Positions 1-7,832 of a stretch of DNA of 30,579 nt are shown in pieces. Source of the DNA: Bacteroides sp. (GTDB taxonomy: Bacteria > Bacteroidota > Bacteroidia > Bacteroidales > Bacteroidaceae); NCBI GenBank assembly GCA_019414725.1, contig DXLM01000039.1, forward strand, positions 1 through 30,579, given 5' to 3'. Below the pieces are notes generated by a model, which saw only the letters and a program-made list of their open reading frames with translations, did not search any database and was not told the DNA's origin. Both the position numbers and the translations under genes were made by a program. Numbering within the stretch: position 1 is the stretch's first letter; every line of letters starts with the position of its first letter.

Positions 1-101
1 TTTATTCCGCATTGCGAAGCTATATGCGTATCCCCACTAAATTTCTACTGACCCTTTTTATCTTGAGCTCCAAATACGTATCGAAAGAATATATAAAAGA
101 A

Positions 102-134
102 AAAAGCATCTTGGATTTTCTCCAAAATGCTTTT
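102..134 (-). terminator. Rho-independent terminator of the tRNA-Gln gene
   Basis: A 14-bp inverted repeat with one mismatch (102-115 against 121-134) encloses a 5-nt loop. Read on the minus strand it is followed by TTTTTTCTTTT, the classic intrinsic terminator layout. It starts 6 nt past the 3' end of the tRNA. I see nothing else supportable in bases 1-101. Confidence 0.85.
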
Positions 135-140
135 AATCTG

Positions 141-211
141 TTGGGCTACTCGGACTCGAACCAAGAAAAACAGGACCAGAATCTGTTGTGTTACCATTAC
201 ACCATAGCCCA
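141..211 (-). tRNA. tRNA-Gln (anticodon CUG)
   Basis: A complete 71-nt cloverleaf can be folded by eye on the minus strand. The acceptor stem TGGGCTA/TAGCCCA is fully paired and has discriminator A. The D arm is GTGT/ACAC. The anticodon arm ACAGA-TTCTGGT-CCTGT presents CUG, which reads CAG. The variable loop has four bases and the T arm carries TTCGAGT. CCA is not encoded, so it must be added after transcription. The innermost anticodon-stem pair is an A-C mismatch. A promoter lies upstream and a terminator downstream, so the gene is a single-tRNA transcription unit. Confidence 0.95.
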
Positions 212-251
212 AAATCTATTGTTTTGTCAGCCTCATTTGATTTTGACGGTG

Positions 252-281
252 CAAAGGTACAACTTTTTTATAATATACCAA
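252..281 (-). promoter_or_regulatory. Bacteroides-type promoter of tRNA-Gln
   Basis: On the minus strand TACCTTTG (252-259) matches the Bacteroides -7 element TAnnTTTG. TTG (279-281) sits exactly 19 bp upstream as the -33 element. Transcription would begin a few tens of bases before the tRNA 5' end at 211. Confidence 0.75.
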
Positions 282-341
282 TATTTTGGAGCTTTTTTTT
301 CAAAAAAATACAAAAGAAAAAGAGAATTAAGCCTCATTCCT

Positions 342-371
342 TCGTGATATACAGAAAAGCAAGTATATTTG
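342..371 (+). promoter_or_regulatory. Probable promoter of rsfS-ftsH
   Basis: TATATTTG at 364-371 matches the -7 consensus TAnnTTTG. The -33 region (around 342-345, TTCG) is a weak match. The leader before the rsfS ATG at 420 would be roughly 40 nt. Confidence 0.5.
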
Positions 372-419
372 CTACATTAATTTATATATGAATAATAAAT
401 AAAAACGGAAACAATAATA

Positions 420-779
420 ATGGACGAAACAAAAGACTTAGTAAAGAAAATTACAGAAGGCATTCAAGAGAAAAAAGGAAGAAACATTGTAATAGCTGAC
501 TTAACCAATATAGAAGATACTATTTGTAAATACTTCGTTATTTGTCAGGGAAACTCTCCCAGCCAGGTTCTGGCAATCGTTGACTCAGTAAAAGAATACG
601 TCAGAAAGACAACCGGTCATAAAGTATACGGAATGGATGGTGTGCGTAATACACAATGGGTTGCAATGGACTACGGAGATGTACTGGTACATGTCTTTTT
701 ACCTGAAGTGAGAGATTTTTACAACCTGGAACATCTGTGGGCAGATGCCAAATTAACATCTCTCCCCGATATTGACTAA
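420..779 (+). CDS. rsfS: Ribosome silencing factor RsfS (Iojap/YbeB family)
   Basis: This 119-residue protein has the length of the RsfS family. Members bind ribosomal protein uL14 on the large subunit and block subunit joining when nutrients are scarce. Visible family features are the N-terminal helix followed by D-L-T-x-I, the stretch TICKYFVICQGNSPSQV (about residues 34-50), and the C-terminal DYGDVLVHVF...YNLEHLWADA (about 88-113), the best conserved part of the family. ATG at 420 gives the expected N terminus. The ftsH start is 17 nt past the stop, so the two genes are almost certainly cotranscribed. Family assignment is from recognition of the sequence; the role is family knowledge. Confidence 0.95.
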   Translation: MDETKDLVKKITEGIQEKKGRNIVIADLTNIEDTICKYFVICQGNSPSQVLAIVDSVKEYVRKTTGHKVYGMDGVRNTQWVAMDYGDVLVHVFLPEVRDFYNLEHLWADAKLTSLPDID

Positions 780-796
780 CTTCATAAAAAAATTGT

Positions 797-2833
797 ATGA
801 GCGAAAATTTAAACAACAATAAACCTAAGATTAATGTACCCCGACCTAGTTTGAGTTGGCTGTACGTTATAATAGCACTTGTTTTTGGTTTTCTTTATTT
901 CTCGAGCGAAGACGGAAGCGCTAGCAAGGAAATAACCTATACCGAATTCAAGGAAATGGTAAGCAAAGGATATGCAAGTAAAATCATTGCTTACGATGAC
1001 AACACCGTAGATATGTTCATCAAGCCTGAAAACATTGTTGATGTGTTCGGAAAGGATGCTAATAAAGTAGGAAGAAGTCCTTCTGTAAATGTCAAGATAG
1101 GCTCAATGGAAGCACTCGATAAATTCCTTGACGAAGAACAAGACAGCGGAAACTTTACAGGTTCTATCAGCTACGAAAAGCAAACCAATTATTTTGGTAT
1201 GATTTTCTGGAACATTGCTCCTTTCTTATTATTAATAGGAATATGGATGTTCGCCATGAGACGTATGAGTGGTGGCGGAGGTCCGGGAGGAGCCGGAAGT
1301 GTGTTCAGTGTAGGAAAAAGCAAAGCACAGCTTTTCGAAAAAGGAGCAAACCGCATCACTTTCAAGGATGTTGCTGGTCAGGCAGCAGCTAAACAGGAAG
1401 TAGAGGAAATAGTAGAATTTCTGAAACAACCTCAAAAGTATACGGAACTGGGAGGAAAGATACCTAAAGGAGCCCTGTTAGTAGGTCCTCCGGGAACAGG
1501 TAAGACATTGCTTGCCAAAGCTGTTGCAGGCGAAGCTGACGTACCTTTCTTCTCTATATCAGGTTCCGACTTCGTTGAAATGTTTGTCGGAGTGGGAGCT
1601 TCACGCGTACGCGACCTATTCCGCCAGGCTAAAGAGAAGTCACCTTGTATCATCTTTATCGATGAGATCGATGCCGTAGGTCGTGCCCGTGGAAAAAATC
1701 CGAGCATGGGAGGTAATGATGAACGCGAGAACACCCTGAACCAGCTACTTACAGAAATGGACGGATTTGGTTCAAACAGTGGAGTTATTATCCTGGCTGC
1801 AACCAACCGTGTAGATATTTTGGATAAGGCCTTGCTTCGTGCCGGACGATTCGACCGACAGATTTATGTAGATCTGCCCGACTTGAACGAACGTAAAGAA
1901 GTATTTGGCGTACATCTCCGCCCATTGAAACTGGATAATACGGTAGACGTTGACTTGCTGGCTCGCCAGACTCCGGGATTCAGTGGAGCTGATATTGCCA
2001 ATGTTTGTAATGAAGCTGCTCTGATAGCTGCCCGCCACTCAAAACCGTCAGTGGGAAAAGATGACTTTCTGGCTGCAATCGACCGTATAGTCGGTGGTCT
2101 GGAAAAGAAAACCAAGGTTATGACAGCAGCAGAGAAACGTGCCATTGCGCTGCACGAAGCAGGACATGCTACGATTTCATGGTTCCTGGAACATGCCAAT
2201 CCGCTGATTAAGGTTACAATCGTTCCTCGCGGACGTGCATTGGGAGCAGCATGGTATCTGCCCGAAGAACGTCAGATTACAACCAAGGAACAGATGTTGG
2301 ACGAAATGTGTGCTACGCTGGGAGGACGTGCTGCCGAAGAAGTATTTATCGGTCACATCTCAACCGGTGCTATGAATGACCTGGAGCGAGTTACCAAACA
2401 AGCTTACGGCATGATAGCATATGCAGGTATGAGCGACAAGTTGCCTAACTTATGTTATTACAGCAATGACGAATACAGCTTCAACAAACCTTACAGTGAA
2501 CATACTGCTGAACTGATTGACCAGGAAGTGCAGAAGATGATCAACGAACAATATGCTCGTGCCAAGGCATTGTTGCAAGAGCACAAGGAAGGTCACAACC
2601 AGTTGGCACAGCTTCTGATAGACCGTGAAGTCATCTTTGCAGAAGATGTAGAAAAGATATTCGGAAAGCGTCCATGGGCATCTCGTTCGGAAGAAATCAT
2701 GGCTGCTGAAGAAAAAGCTCTTCCTGCTCCCGAAAAGACAGAAGAAGCTGCAACAGCATCTGAACCGGAAACTAAGGAACAGACTGAAAACTCCGGAACT
2801 TCTGCTACACAAGATGAGGAAAAGCAAGCCTGA
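797..2833 (+). CDS. ftsH: ATP-dependent zinc metalloprotease FtsH
   Basis: This 678-residue inner-membrane AAA+ protease extracts and degrades unstable or unassembled membrane proteins and regulatory proteins. Two transmembrane segments (about residues 21-36 and 136-153) flank a periplasmic domain of about 100 residues. The AAA module has Walker A GPPGTGKT (230-237), Walker B IIFIDEIDA, and an arginine-finger region at GRFDR. The peptidase carries the zinc motif HEAGH (453-457), with D528 in the NDLERVT motif as the likely third ligand. A low-complexity Glu/Thr/Ala-rich tail of about 45 residues follows the protease domain, as is common in Bacteroidetes FtsH. The gene follows rsfS by 17 nt. 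A hairpin separates it from cdsA. Confidence 0.98.
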   Translation: MSENLNNNKPKINVPRPSLSWLYVIIALVFGFLYFSSEDGSASKEITYTEFKEMVSKGYASKIIAYDDNTVDMFIKPENIVDVFGKDANKVGRSPSVNVKIGSMEALDKFLDEEQDSGNFTGSISYEKQTNYFGMIFWNIAPFLLLIGIWMFAMRRMSGGGGPGGAGSVFSVGKSKAQLFEKGANRITFKDVAGQAAAKQEVEEIVEFLKQPQKYTELGGKIPKGALLVGPPGTGKTLLAKAVAGEADVPFFSISGSDFVEMFVGVGASRVRDLFRQAKEKSPCIIFIDEIDAVGRARGKNPSMGGNDERENTLNQLLTEMDGFGSNSGVIILAATNRVDILDKALLRAGRFDRQIYVDLPDLNERKEVFGVHLRPLKLDNTVDVDLLARQTPGFSGADIANVCNEAALIAARHSKPSVGKDDFLAAIDRIVGGLEKKTKVMTAAEKRAIALHEAGHATISWFLEHANPLIKVTIVPRGRALGAAWYLPEERQITTKEQMLDEMCATLGGRAAEEVFIGHISTGAMNDLERVTKQAYGMIAYAGMSDKLPNLCYYSNDEYSFNKPYSEHTAELIDQEVQKMINEQYARAKALLQEHKEGHNQLAQLLIDREVIFAEDVEKIFGKRPWASRSEEIMAAEEKALPAPEKTEEAATASEPETKEQTENSGTSATQDEEKQA

Positions 2834-2863
2834 CAATCATCTGATAAACAACAGATAACATAA

Positions 2864-2910
2864 CTTTTGTCATTCAGAAGGCTCCAAACGAGCTTACTGA
2901 GTGACAAAAG
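2864..2910 (+). terminator. Hairpin terminator/attenuator between ftsH and cdsA
   Basis: CTTTTGTCATTCAG (2864-2877) pairs with CTGAGTGACAAAAG (2897-2910) over 14 positions with one G-T or mismatch position, and TATTTTTAATAA follows. This fits an intrinsic terminator. No TAnnTTTG promoter is obvious in the 34 bp before cdsA, so readthrough may supply cdsA and the hairpin may lower rather than stop transcription. Confidence 0.65.
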
Positions 2911-2944
2911 TATTTTTAATAATAAACATTAAAACCTTACTGCC

Positions 2945-3790
2945 GTGAAAAGCAATTTTCTTCAACGAGCCATCACAGGAGTGATATTCGTAGCCGTACT
3001 TGTAGGCTGTATTCTGGGAGGGCCCATTTCATTTACAATTTTGTTTGCATTGATCAGTGCACTTACGATCAATGAATTCGGAAACATTGTCAACCGAATG
3101 GAGCATACGCACATGAACAAACCTATATCCATTCTGGCTGGTTTGTTCTTATTCCTCTGTTTCGGATATATCGGAGTAGTGCCGGGAGCGAATGAGATAT
3201 TCATCCCTTATCTCTTCCTGATACTTTATCTGTTTATCAGTGAATTGTACAAGAAGCGACCTAATCCGCTCAATAACTGGGCATATGCCATGATGAGCCA
3301 GATATATATTGCCTTATCATTCGCTTTGCTCAACGTACTGGCTTACCACAGCAGCGCAACAGAAAGCGTATCTCAGTATAACCCTATACTGCCCTTATCC
3401 ATTTTTATCTTCAACTGGGTAAACGATACGGGTGCTTACTGTACCGGCATGCTGTTTGGAAAACACCGTCTGTTCGAACGTATTTCCCCAAAGAAATCGT
3501 GGGAAGGTTCTATCGGTGGAGCTGTGTTCAGCATCATTGCAGCCATCGTTTTGGCACACTTCTTTACATTCCTGAGCACCGGTGTATGGATTGGACTGGG
3601 ACTGACTGTAGTAGTATTTGGAACATGGGGTGACCTGACCGAATCGCTGATGAAACGTACCCTCGGCATTAAAGATTCAAGCAATATCCTGCCTGGACAC
3701 GGAGGTATGCTCGACCGCTTCGACAGTACTTTGATGGCCGTTCCAGCAGCTGTAGTATACCTGTATCTGGTAGGACTTATCCTTGCATAA
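2945..3790 (+). CDS. cdsA: Phosphatidate cytidylyltransferase (CDP-diglyceride synthase)
   Basis: CdsA makes CDP-diacylglycerol from phosphatidate and CTP, the branch point for all bacterial phospholipids, in the inner membrane. The 281-residue protein is highly hydrophobic with about seven or eight membrane segments. It ends with the family signature: TWGDLTESLMKR, then ILPGHGGMLDRFDS (GGMLDRFDS at 253-261), which holds the metal-binding acidic residues. Translation starts at GTG (2945); this places the first membrane segment directly after a short basic N terminus (KSNFLQRAITG), as in homologues. It lies 111 bp after ftsH in the same direction and converges with lpxB, another envelope-lipid gene. 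Confidence 0.95.
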   Translation: MKSNFLQRAITGVIFVAVLVGCILGGPISFTILFALISALTINEFGNIVNRMEHTHMNKPISILAGLFLFLCFGYIGVVPGANEIFIPYLFLILYLFISELYKKRPNPLNNWAYAMMSQIYIALSFALLNVLAYHSSATESVSQYNPILPLSIFIFNWVNDTGAYCTGMLFGKHRLFERISPKKSWEGSIGGAVFSIIAAIVLAHFFTFLSTGVWIGLGLTVVVFGTWGDLTESLMKRTLGIKDSSNILPGHGGMLDRFDSTLMAVPAAVVYLYLVGLILA

Positions 3791-3792
3791 GA

Positions 3793-3902
3793 GCATAAAA
3801 ATCGCCCTTCATTTCTTCTATACGTTTCAGATATGCATCTTGCTATGCAACAAACTGATTCACAACGCATTGATAAGCAGAAGAAATGAAGGGCTTATTA
3901 TG
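3793..3902. repeat. Long inverted repeat between convergent cdsA and lpxB
   Basis: The 16-bp arms 3804-3819 (GCCCTTCATTTCTTCT) and 3879-3894 are perfect reverse complements. Pairing extends outward for about eight more positions after a 2-nt bulge (CATAAAAA against TTATTATG, one mismatch). The 59-nt interior holds a small GCAT/ATGC hairpin. It may be a bidirectional terminator, a structured RNA, or a MITE-like remnant. Nothing in the 100 bp between it and the lpxB stop suggests a gene. Confidence 0.7.
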
Positions 3903-4003
3903 TCTGAAATTCGTACAAAAAATAAAAAAAACATCAAGAAGTTTTTCTACACTTTTGCTCTTCTTTCAACAAAGTCTCCATGTAAAAACAGAAACCAATG
4001 GTA

Positions 4004-5146
4004 TCAGGCTTTGTGATTCGACTTTAACAAAGCTGTAATCTGAGATGCAGCACGTTCCGATGCTCCGGGTTCTCCTAAAATTGCTATCAGCCGGTCGTAT
4101 TCTGAATGCATAAGTGGACGTCCGCTTCCTCCCGGTACAATCTTAGCCAATTCCTTTTTTATATTGGCAACCGTCATACCGTCGGCAACCAGTTCAGTTA
4201 CCACTTCACGGTCGGCTATCAGATTTACCAATGAAATGTATTTCACCTTCAAGATATGCCTGCGAAGGAAAGAAACCAACTTGCCTGCTGCCGTATAGTA
4301 ACATACTACCTGAGGTACACGGAACAAAGCCGTTTCGAGCGTAGCTGTTCCCGAAGTAACCAGTGCAGCCTCAGCCTGCTGCAACAAACGGTAAGTCTGC
4401 CCGAACACAATCTTCGTGCTGCTGTCGATATATTGTTTGTAGAAATCAGGCTCAATACCAGGAGCTCCCGCCACCACAAACTGATACTGCGGAAAACTGC
4501 GTGCCGCCTCAATCATACGCGACAGATTATCTTTGATTTCCTGCCGGCGACTTCCTGCAAGTAAGGCTATGACCGGTCTGTTTTCCAACCCATTGGCAGC
4601 AATAAATTCACTGAAAGTTTCCTCACCATTCTTCCGGAAATCATCCACAGCGTCGACACAAGGATTGCCCACATAATGCACCGGATACTGGTGTTTCTTG
4701 AAAAAATCGACCTCGAAAGGCAGAATAGAAAACAGTTCATCTACATCGCGCTTGATATTTTTGATGCGATATTCCTTCCAAGCCCAAATCTTAGGCGAAA
4801 TATAATAGTAGACAGGTATCCGCGTATGCTGTTTGATATATTCGGCTATCTTCAGGTTAAATCCCGGATAATCAACGAGGATCAGCACATTTGGCTGCCA
4901 CGCTTCAACATCCTTCTTGCAGTAGTCCATGTTACGGAAAATAGTACGCAAGTGAAGCAGTACAGGAATAAAACCCATATATGCCAGTTCACGGTAATGC
5001 TTTACGCAAGTACCTCCCACCGCCTTCATCAAATCGCCTCCGAAAAAACGAAATTCGGCCTGCGGATCTTCGTGCTGCAAAGCACGCATCAGGTTCGATG
5101 CATGCAAGTCGCCCGATGCCTCTCCTACTATCAGATAATATTTCAT
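4004..5146 (-). CDS. lpxB: Lipid-A-disaccharide synthase
   Basis: LpxB joins UDP-2,3-diacylglucosamine to lipid X to form the lipid A disaccharide, on the cytoplasmic face of the inner membrane. The 380-residue length is typical. Visible family landmarks are the N-terminal YLIVGEASGDLHASNLM, the early FFGGDLM segment, the central YYISPKIWAWKEYRIKNI, PVHYVGNPCVDA, ALLAGSRRQEI, and the nucleotide-binding LVTSGTATLETALF. The ATG overlaps the TGA of surE by four bases (ATGA), so translation is probably coupled. It has no promoter of its own that I can see and depends on the surE promoter. Confidence 0.97.
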   Translation of the reverse strand: MKYYLIVGEASGDLHASNLMRALQHEDPQAEFRFFGGDLMKAVGGTCVKHYRELAYMGFIPVLLHLRTIFRNMDYCKKDVEAWQPNVLILVDYPGFNLKIAEYIKQHTRIPVYYYISPKIWAWKEYRIKNIKRDVDELFSILPFEVDFFKKHQYPVHYVGNPCVDAVDDFRKNGEETFSEFIAANGLENRPVIALLAGSRRQEIKDNLSRMIEAARSFPQYQFVVAGAPGIEPDFYKQYIDSSTKIVFGQTYRLLQQAEAALVTSGTATLETALFRVPQVVCYYTAAGKLVSFLRRHILKVKYISLVNLIADREVVTELVADGMTVANIKKELAKIVPGGSGRPLMHSEYDRLIAILGEPGASERAASQITALLKSNHKA

Positions 5147-5916
5147 ACGTTCCAGTTCCAGTGTTTCAAGTCTTCCATCAGCGAATATGCCGTCACATCA
5201 ATTTGCGTAGGAGTAATAGCCACGTAACCGTGTTCCAACGCCCAGTGATCGGTATCTTCAGCATCAGGCTCGTTATTCTGATACTCACCTGTCAGCCAGT
5301 AATAATATCCGCCACGCGGATGATCTGCCTTAACAAATTCATTGGTCCATACCCCATCAGTCTGACGGCAGATACGCACACCTTTCAGTTCGTTTGTATC
5401 AGGGAAATTCACATTCAGACACTTACCTACGGGAAGTTCCTTTGCAAGCACTTCTTCTACAATGCGGCGCACATAAGGCAGCGTTGCAGAAAAATCAGCA
5501 TCCGCACTATGATTACAAAGCGAAAATCCTACCGAGGGGATTCCTTTCAGGCATCCTTCTATCACCACTCCCATCGTACCAGAGTAGTGTACATTGACCG
5601 ACGAGTTGTCGCCATGATTAATACCTCCTATCACCATATCGGGCTTACGGGGAACCAAAGCGTGCAAAGCAAGTTTGACACAGTCGACAGGACTTCCCGA
5701 ACACTTATATACAATGAGTCCCGGCTCCTGACGCATCTTTGTACAGCGAAGCGGATGCTCGGAAGTAATGGCTCCCGATGAACCCGAACGCGGCCCGTCG
5801 GGCGCAACAACAATGAGGTCGGCAACAGTGCGTAACGCAGCGATAAGTTCTTGTATTCCTTTGGCATTCACGCCATCATCATTCGACAGCAATAAAAGAG
5901 GTCTTTCGTTTGTCAT
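5143..5916 (-). CDS. surE: 5'/3'-nucleotidase SurE
   Basis: SurE is a metal-dependent nucleoside monophosphate phosphatase. I take the ATG at 5916 (257 aa) rather than the in-frame ATG at 5928. GGAG lies 7-8 nt before it, the predicted transcription start falls only a few bases before 5928, and MTNERPLLLLSNDDGV lines up with the usual SurE N terminus. Predicted metal ligands are D13 and D14 (SNDDGV), S44 (PRSGS) and N100 (GGINHGDN). Other landmarks are SGTMGVVIEG and the C-terminal YVAITPTQIDVTAY. It is the first gene of a two-gene operon with lpxB. Confidence 0.95.
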   Translation of the reverse strand: MTNERPLLLLSNDDGVNAKGIQELIAALRTVADLIVVAPDGPRSGSSGAITSEHPLRCTKMRQEPGLIVYKCSGSPVDCVKLALHALVPRKPDMVIGGINHGDNSSVNVHYSGTMGVVIEGCLKGIPSVGFSLCNHSADADFSATLPYVRRIVEEVLAKELPVGKCLNVNFPDTNELKGVRICRQTDGVWTNEFVKADHPRGGYYYWLTGEYQNNEPDAEDTDHWALEHGYVAITPTQIDVTAYSLMEDLKHWNWNV

Positions 5917-5941
5917 ATATTTCTCCATTAATAATCGCCGG

Positions 5942-5972
5942 TAAAGTTACAACAAATATTAATCTTCCCAAA
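5942..5972 (-). promoter_or_regulatory. Promoter of surE-lpxB
   Basis: On the minus strand TTTG (5969-5972) and TAACTTTA (5942-5949) are exactly 19 bp apart, a near-consensus Bacteroides promoter with only the last -7 base off. It lies back to back with the parA promoter element at 6001. Confidence 0.65.
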
Positions 5973-6000
5973 CCACGACGAATAATTACAGATAAATCGT

Positions 6001-6008
6001 TATCTTTG
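6001..6008 (+). promoter_or_regulatory. Probable -7 element of the parAB operon promoter
   Basis: TATCTTTG fits TAnnTTTG perfectly. The -33 position (around 5979-5981) does not match TTTG. The implied leader is long, about 110 nt to the parA ATG at 6128, and holds two DnaA-box-like repeats. Confidence 0.55.
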
Positions 6009-6016
6009 CCTCGCCG

Positions 6017-6048
6017 AAGTTATTAACAAAAGCCGTAAGTTATCAACA
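6017..6048 (+). repeat. Paired direct repeat in the parA leader, DnaA-box-like
   Basis: AAGTTATTAACA (6017-6028) and AAGTTATCAACA (6037-6048) match at 11 of 12 positions and are exactly 20 bp apart, near two helical turns. The inner 9-mers TTATTAACA and TTATCAACA differ from the DnaA box TTATCCACA at two and one positions. They could be an operator for ParA/ParB or DnaA. The binding protein is not known from sequence. Confidence 0.5.
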
Positions 6049-6127
6049 TTTTCAAGAAATGTAGACATTTGCTGATACATAGTTTCGACGATTATTTGTT
6101 ACTTCGCAATCAGATAAACTGATTAAT

Positions 6128-6889
6128 ATGGGAAAAATTATTGCTTTAGCCAACCAAAAAGGTGGCGTAGGTAAGACTACTACAACCATTAATCTGGCTG
6201 CATCATTAGCAACTCTCGAGAAGAAAGTGCTGGTAGTCGATGCCGACCCGCAGGCGAATGCTTCATCCGGTCTGGGAGTAGATTTAAAAGAAATAGATTG
6301 TTCTATTTATGAATGTCTTATCAATCAGACCGATATACGGGAAGCTATTTACACGACCGATATTGACGGATTGGATATTATTCCTTCTCACATCGACCTC
6401 GTGGGAGCAGAAATCGAAATGCTGAACCTGGAAAATCGTGAGAAGATTATGAAAAAGGCATTAGAGCCGATGAAAAGTGAATACGATTATATTCTGATAG
6501 ACTGTTCACCGTCGCTGGGGCTGATTACCATCAACGCACTGACAGCTGCCGATTCAGTCATCATTCCGGTACAATGCGAATATTTTGCACTGGAAGGTAT
6601 CAGCAAGCTGCTGAACACCATCAAGATAATCAAGACAAAACTGAACCCTTCGCTGGAAATAGAGGGTTTCCTGCTTACAATGTTCGACTCACGTCTGCGT
6701 CTGGCAAACCAGATATACGACGAAGTGAAACGTCATTTCCAGGAACTGGTATTCAAAACCATTATCCAGCGAAACGTCAAACTGAGTGAGGCTCCCAGCC
6801 ACGGAATACCTGCCATCTTGTATGATGCGGATTCTACAGGAGCAAAAAACCACCTGGCTTTGGCAAACGAAATTATAAACAAAAATTAA
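6128..6889 (+). CDS. parA: Chromosome partitioning ATPase ParA (Soj)
   Basis: ParA is a Walker-type ATPase that binds DNA nonspecifically as an ATP dimer and moves ParB-parS complexes during chromosome segregation. The 253-residue protein opens with the deviant Walker A KGGVGKTTT (11-19), including the signature lysine K11. It continues with VLVVDADPQANASSGL (Walker A'), YDYILIDCSPSLG (Walker B) and IPVQCEYFALEGI. It lacks the N-terminal DNA-binding extension of plasmid type Ia ParA, so it is of the chromosomal Soj type. parB starts 31 bp downstream. Confidence 0.96.
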   Translation: MGKIIALANQKGGVGKTTTTINLAASLATLEKKVLVVDADPQANASSGLGVDLKEIDCSIYECLINQTDIREAIYTTDIDGLDIIPSHIDLVGAEIEMLNLENREKIMKKALEPMKSEYDYILIDCSPSLGLITINALTAADSVIIPVQCEYFALEGISKLLNTIKIIKTKLNPSLEIEGFLLTMFDSRLRLANQIYDEVKRHFQELVFKTIIQRNVKLSEAPSHGIPAILYDADSTGAKNHLALANEIINKN

Positions 6890-6920
6890 GAAGCATAGAA
6901 AGCTGAAAGAATAAACAAAT

Positions 6921-7820
6921 ATGGCCGTACAGAAAAAATTTGCACTGGGCAGAGGACTCGACGCGCTGATTTCTACAAACGACGAGGTTAAGACTTCGGG
7001 CTCTTCTTCCATCAACGAAGTGGAACTGAGTAAAATCTCGGTAAACCCGAACCAGCCACGCCGCGAGTTCGATCCGATTGCCCTGCAAGAACTTGCCGAC
7101 TCAATAGCTGAAATCGGCATCATACAACCTATCACTTTACGCAAGCTGAATGAGGATTCATATCAGATAATAGCAGGAGAACGACGTTACCGTGCTTCTA
7201 TACAGGCAGGACTGAAGACTATTCCTGCTTACATCCGTACTGCCGACGATGAGAATGTAATGGAAATGGCTCTGATAGAGAATATCCAGCGCGAGGACTT
7301 GAACTCGCTGGAAATAGCTCTCGCCTACCAGCATCTGATCGAACAATATGAACTGACTCAGGAACGTCTGAGCGAACGTGTAGGCAAGAAGCGTACTACC
7401 ATCGCCAATTACCTGCGACTGCTTAAACTTCCTGCTCCGATACAGGTTGCACTGAAAAATAAAGAAATAGATATGGGGCACGCACGTGCCTTGCTTGCGC
7501 TGGATGACCCGAAGACACAGATACGTATTTTCAACGAAATAATCACCCAAGGGTATTCGGTCCGCAAGGTAGAAGAAATAGTAAAAGCCCTTTCAGCCGG
7601 CGAAAGCGTAGAGTCGGGAGGCAAGAAGATTGCTCCCAAAGGCGCCAAACTGTCTGAAGAATATACGATGTTGCAAAATCATCTGTGTACCTTCTTCGGT
7701 ACAAAGGTGCAGCTTTCGTGCAGCAACAAAGGAAAAGGTAAAATCAGTATCCCGTTCAGCAACGAAGCTGATCTGGAAAGAATCATGGAGATACTGGACT
7801 CATTGAAACCAAAAGAATAA
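6921..7820 (+). CDS. parB: Chromosome partitioning protein ParB (Spo0J)
   Basis: ParB is a CTP-dependent clamp that loads at parS centromere sites and spreads. The 299-residue protein starts with the ParA-stimulating basic segment KKFALGRGLDALIS. It has the CTP/arginine-patch motif GERRYRA (86-92), ENIQREDLNSLEIA (about 116-129), a helix-turn-helix around LSERVGKKRTTIANYLRLL, and a C-terminal dimerization domain with a K-rich segment. It is the second gene of the operon; DUF5683 follows 12 bp after the stop. I found no sequence resembling parS (TGTTTCACGTGAAACA or close variants) on reading the window. Confidence 0.96.
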   Translation: MAVQKKFALGRGLDALISTNDEVKTSGSSSINEVELSKISVNPNQPRREFDPIALQELADSIAEIGIIQPITLRKLNEDSYQIIAGERRYRASIQAGLKTIPAYIRTADDENVMEMALIENIQREDLNSLEIALAYQHLIEQYELTQERLSERVGKKRTTIANYLRLLKLPAPIQVALKNKEIDMGHARALLALDDPKTQIRIFNEIITQGYSVRKVEEIVKALSAGESVESGGKKIAPKGAKLSEEYTMLQNHLCTFFGTKVQLSCSNKGKGKISIPFSNEADLERIMEILDSLKPKE

Positions 7821-7832
7821 AAAGGACAAGTT

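Noticed and set aside
12..347. Open frames across the tRNA region
   Set aside because: They overlap the tRNA and its terminator and have no start context or domain.
3783..4016. 77-codon open frame after cdsA
   Set aside because: It overlaps the cdsA end, runs through the long inverted repeat, has low-complexity Lys/Phe-rich composition, and has no ribosome binding site or family resemblance.
4981..5781. 266-codon plus-strand frame opposite surE and lpxB
   Set aside because: It crosses the overlap of two real antisense genes and has no family resemblance.
6009..6127. Replication origin
   Set aside because: Only two near-matches to a DnaA box and no further cluster or dnaA gene; not enough for an oriC call.
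6128..7820. Plasmid-type partition cassette indicating an integrated element
   Set aside because: ParA lacks the plasmid-type N-terminal domain, the genes sit in a conserved housekeeping operon, and no mobility genes flank them.
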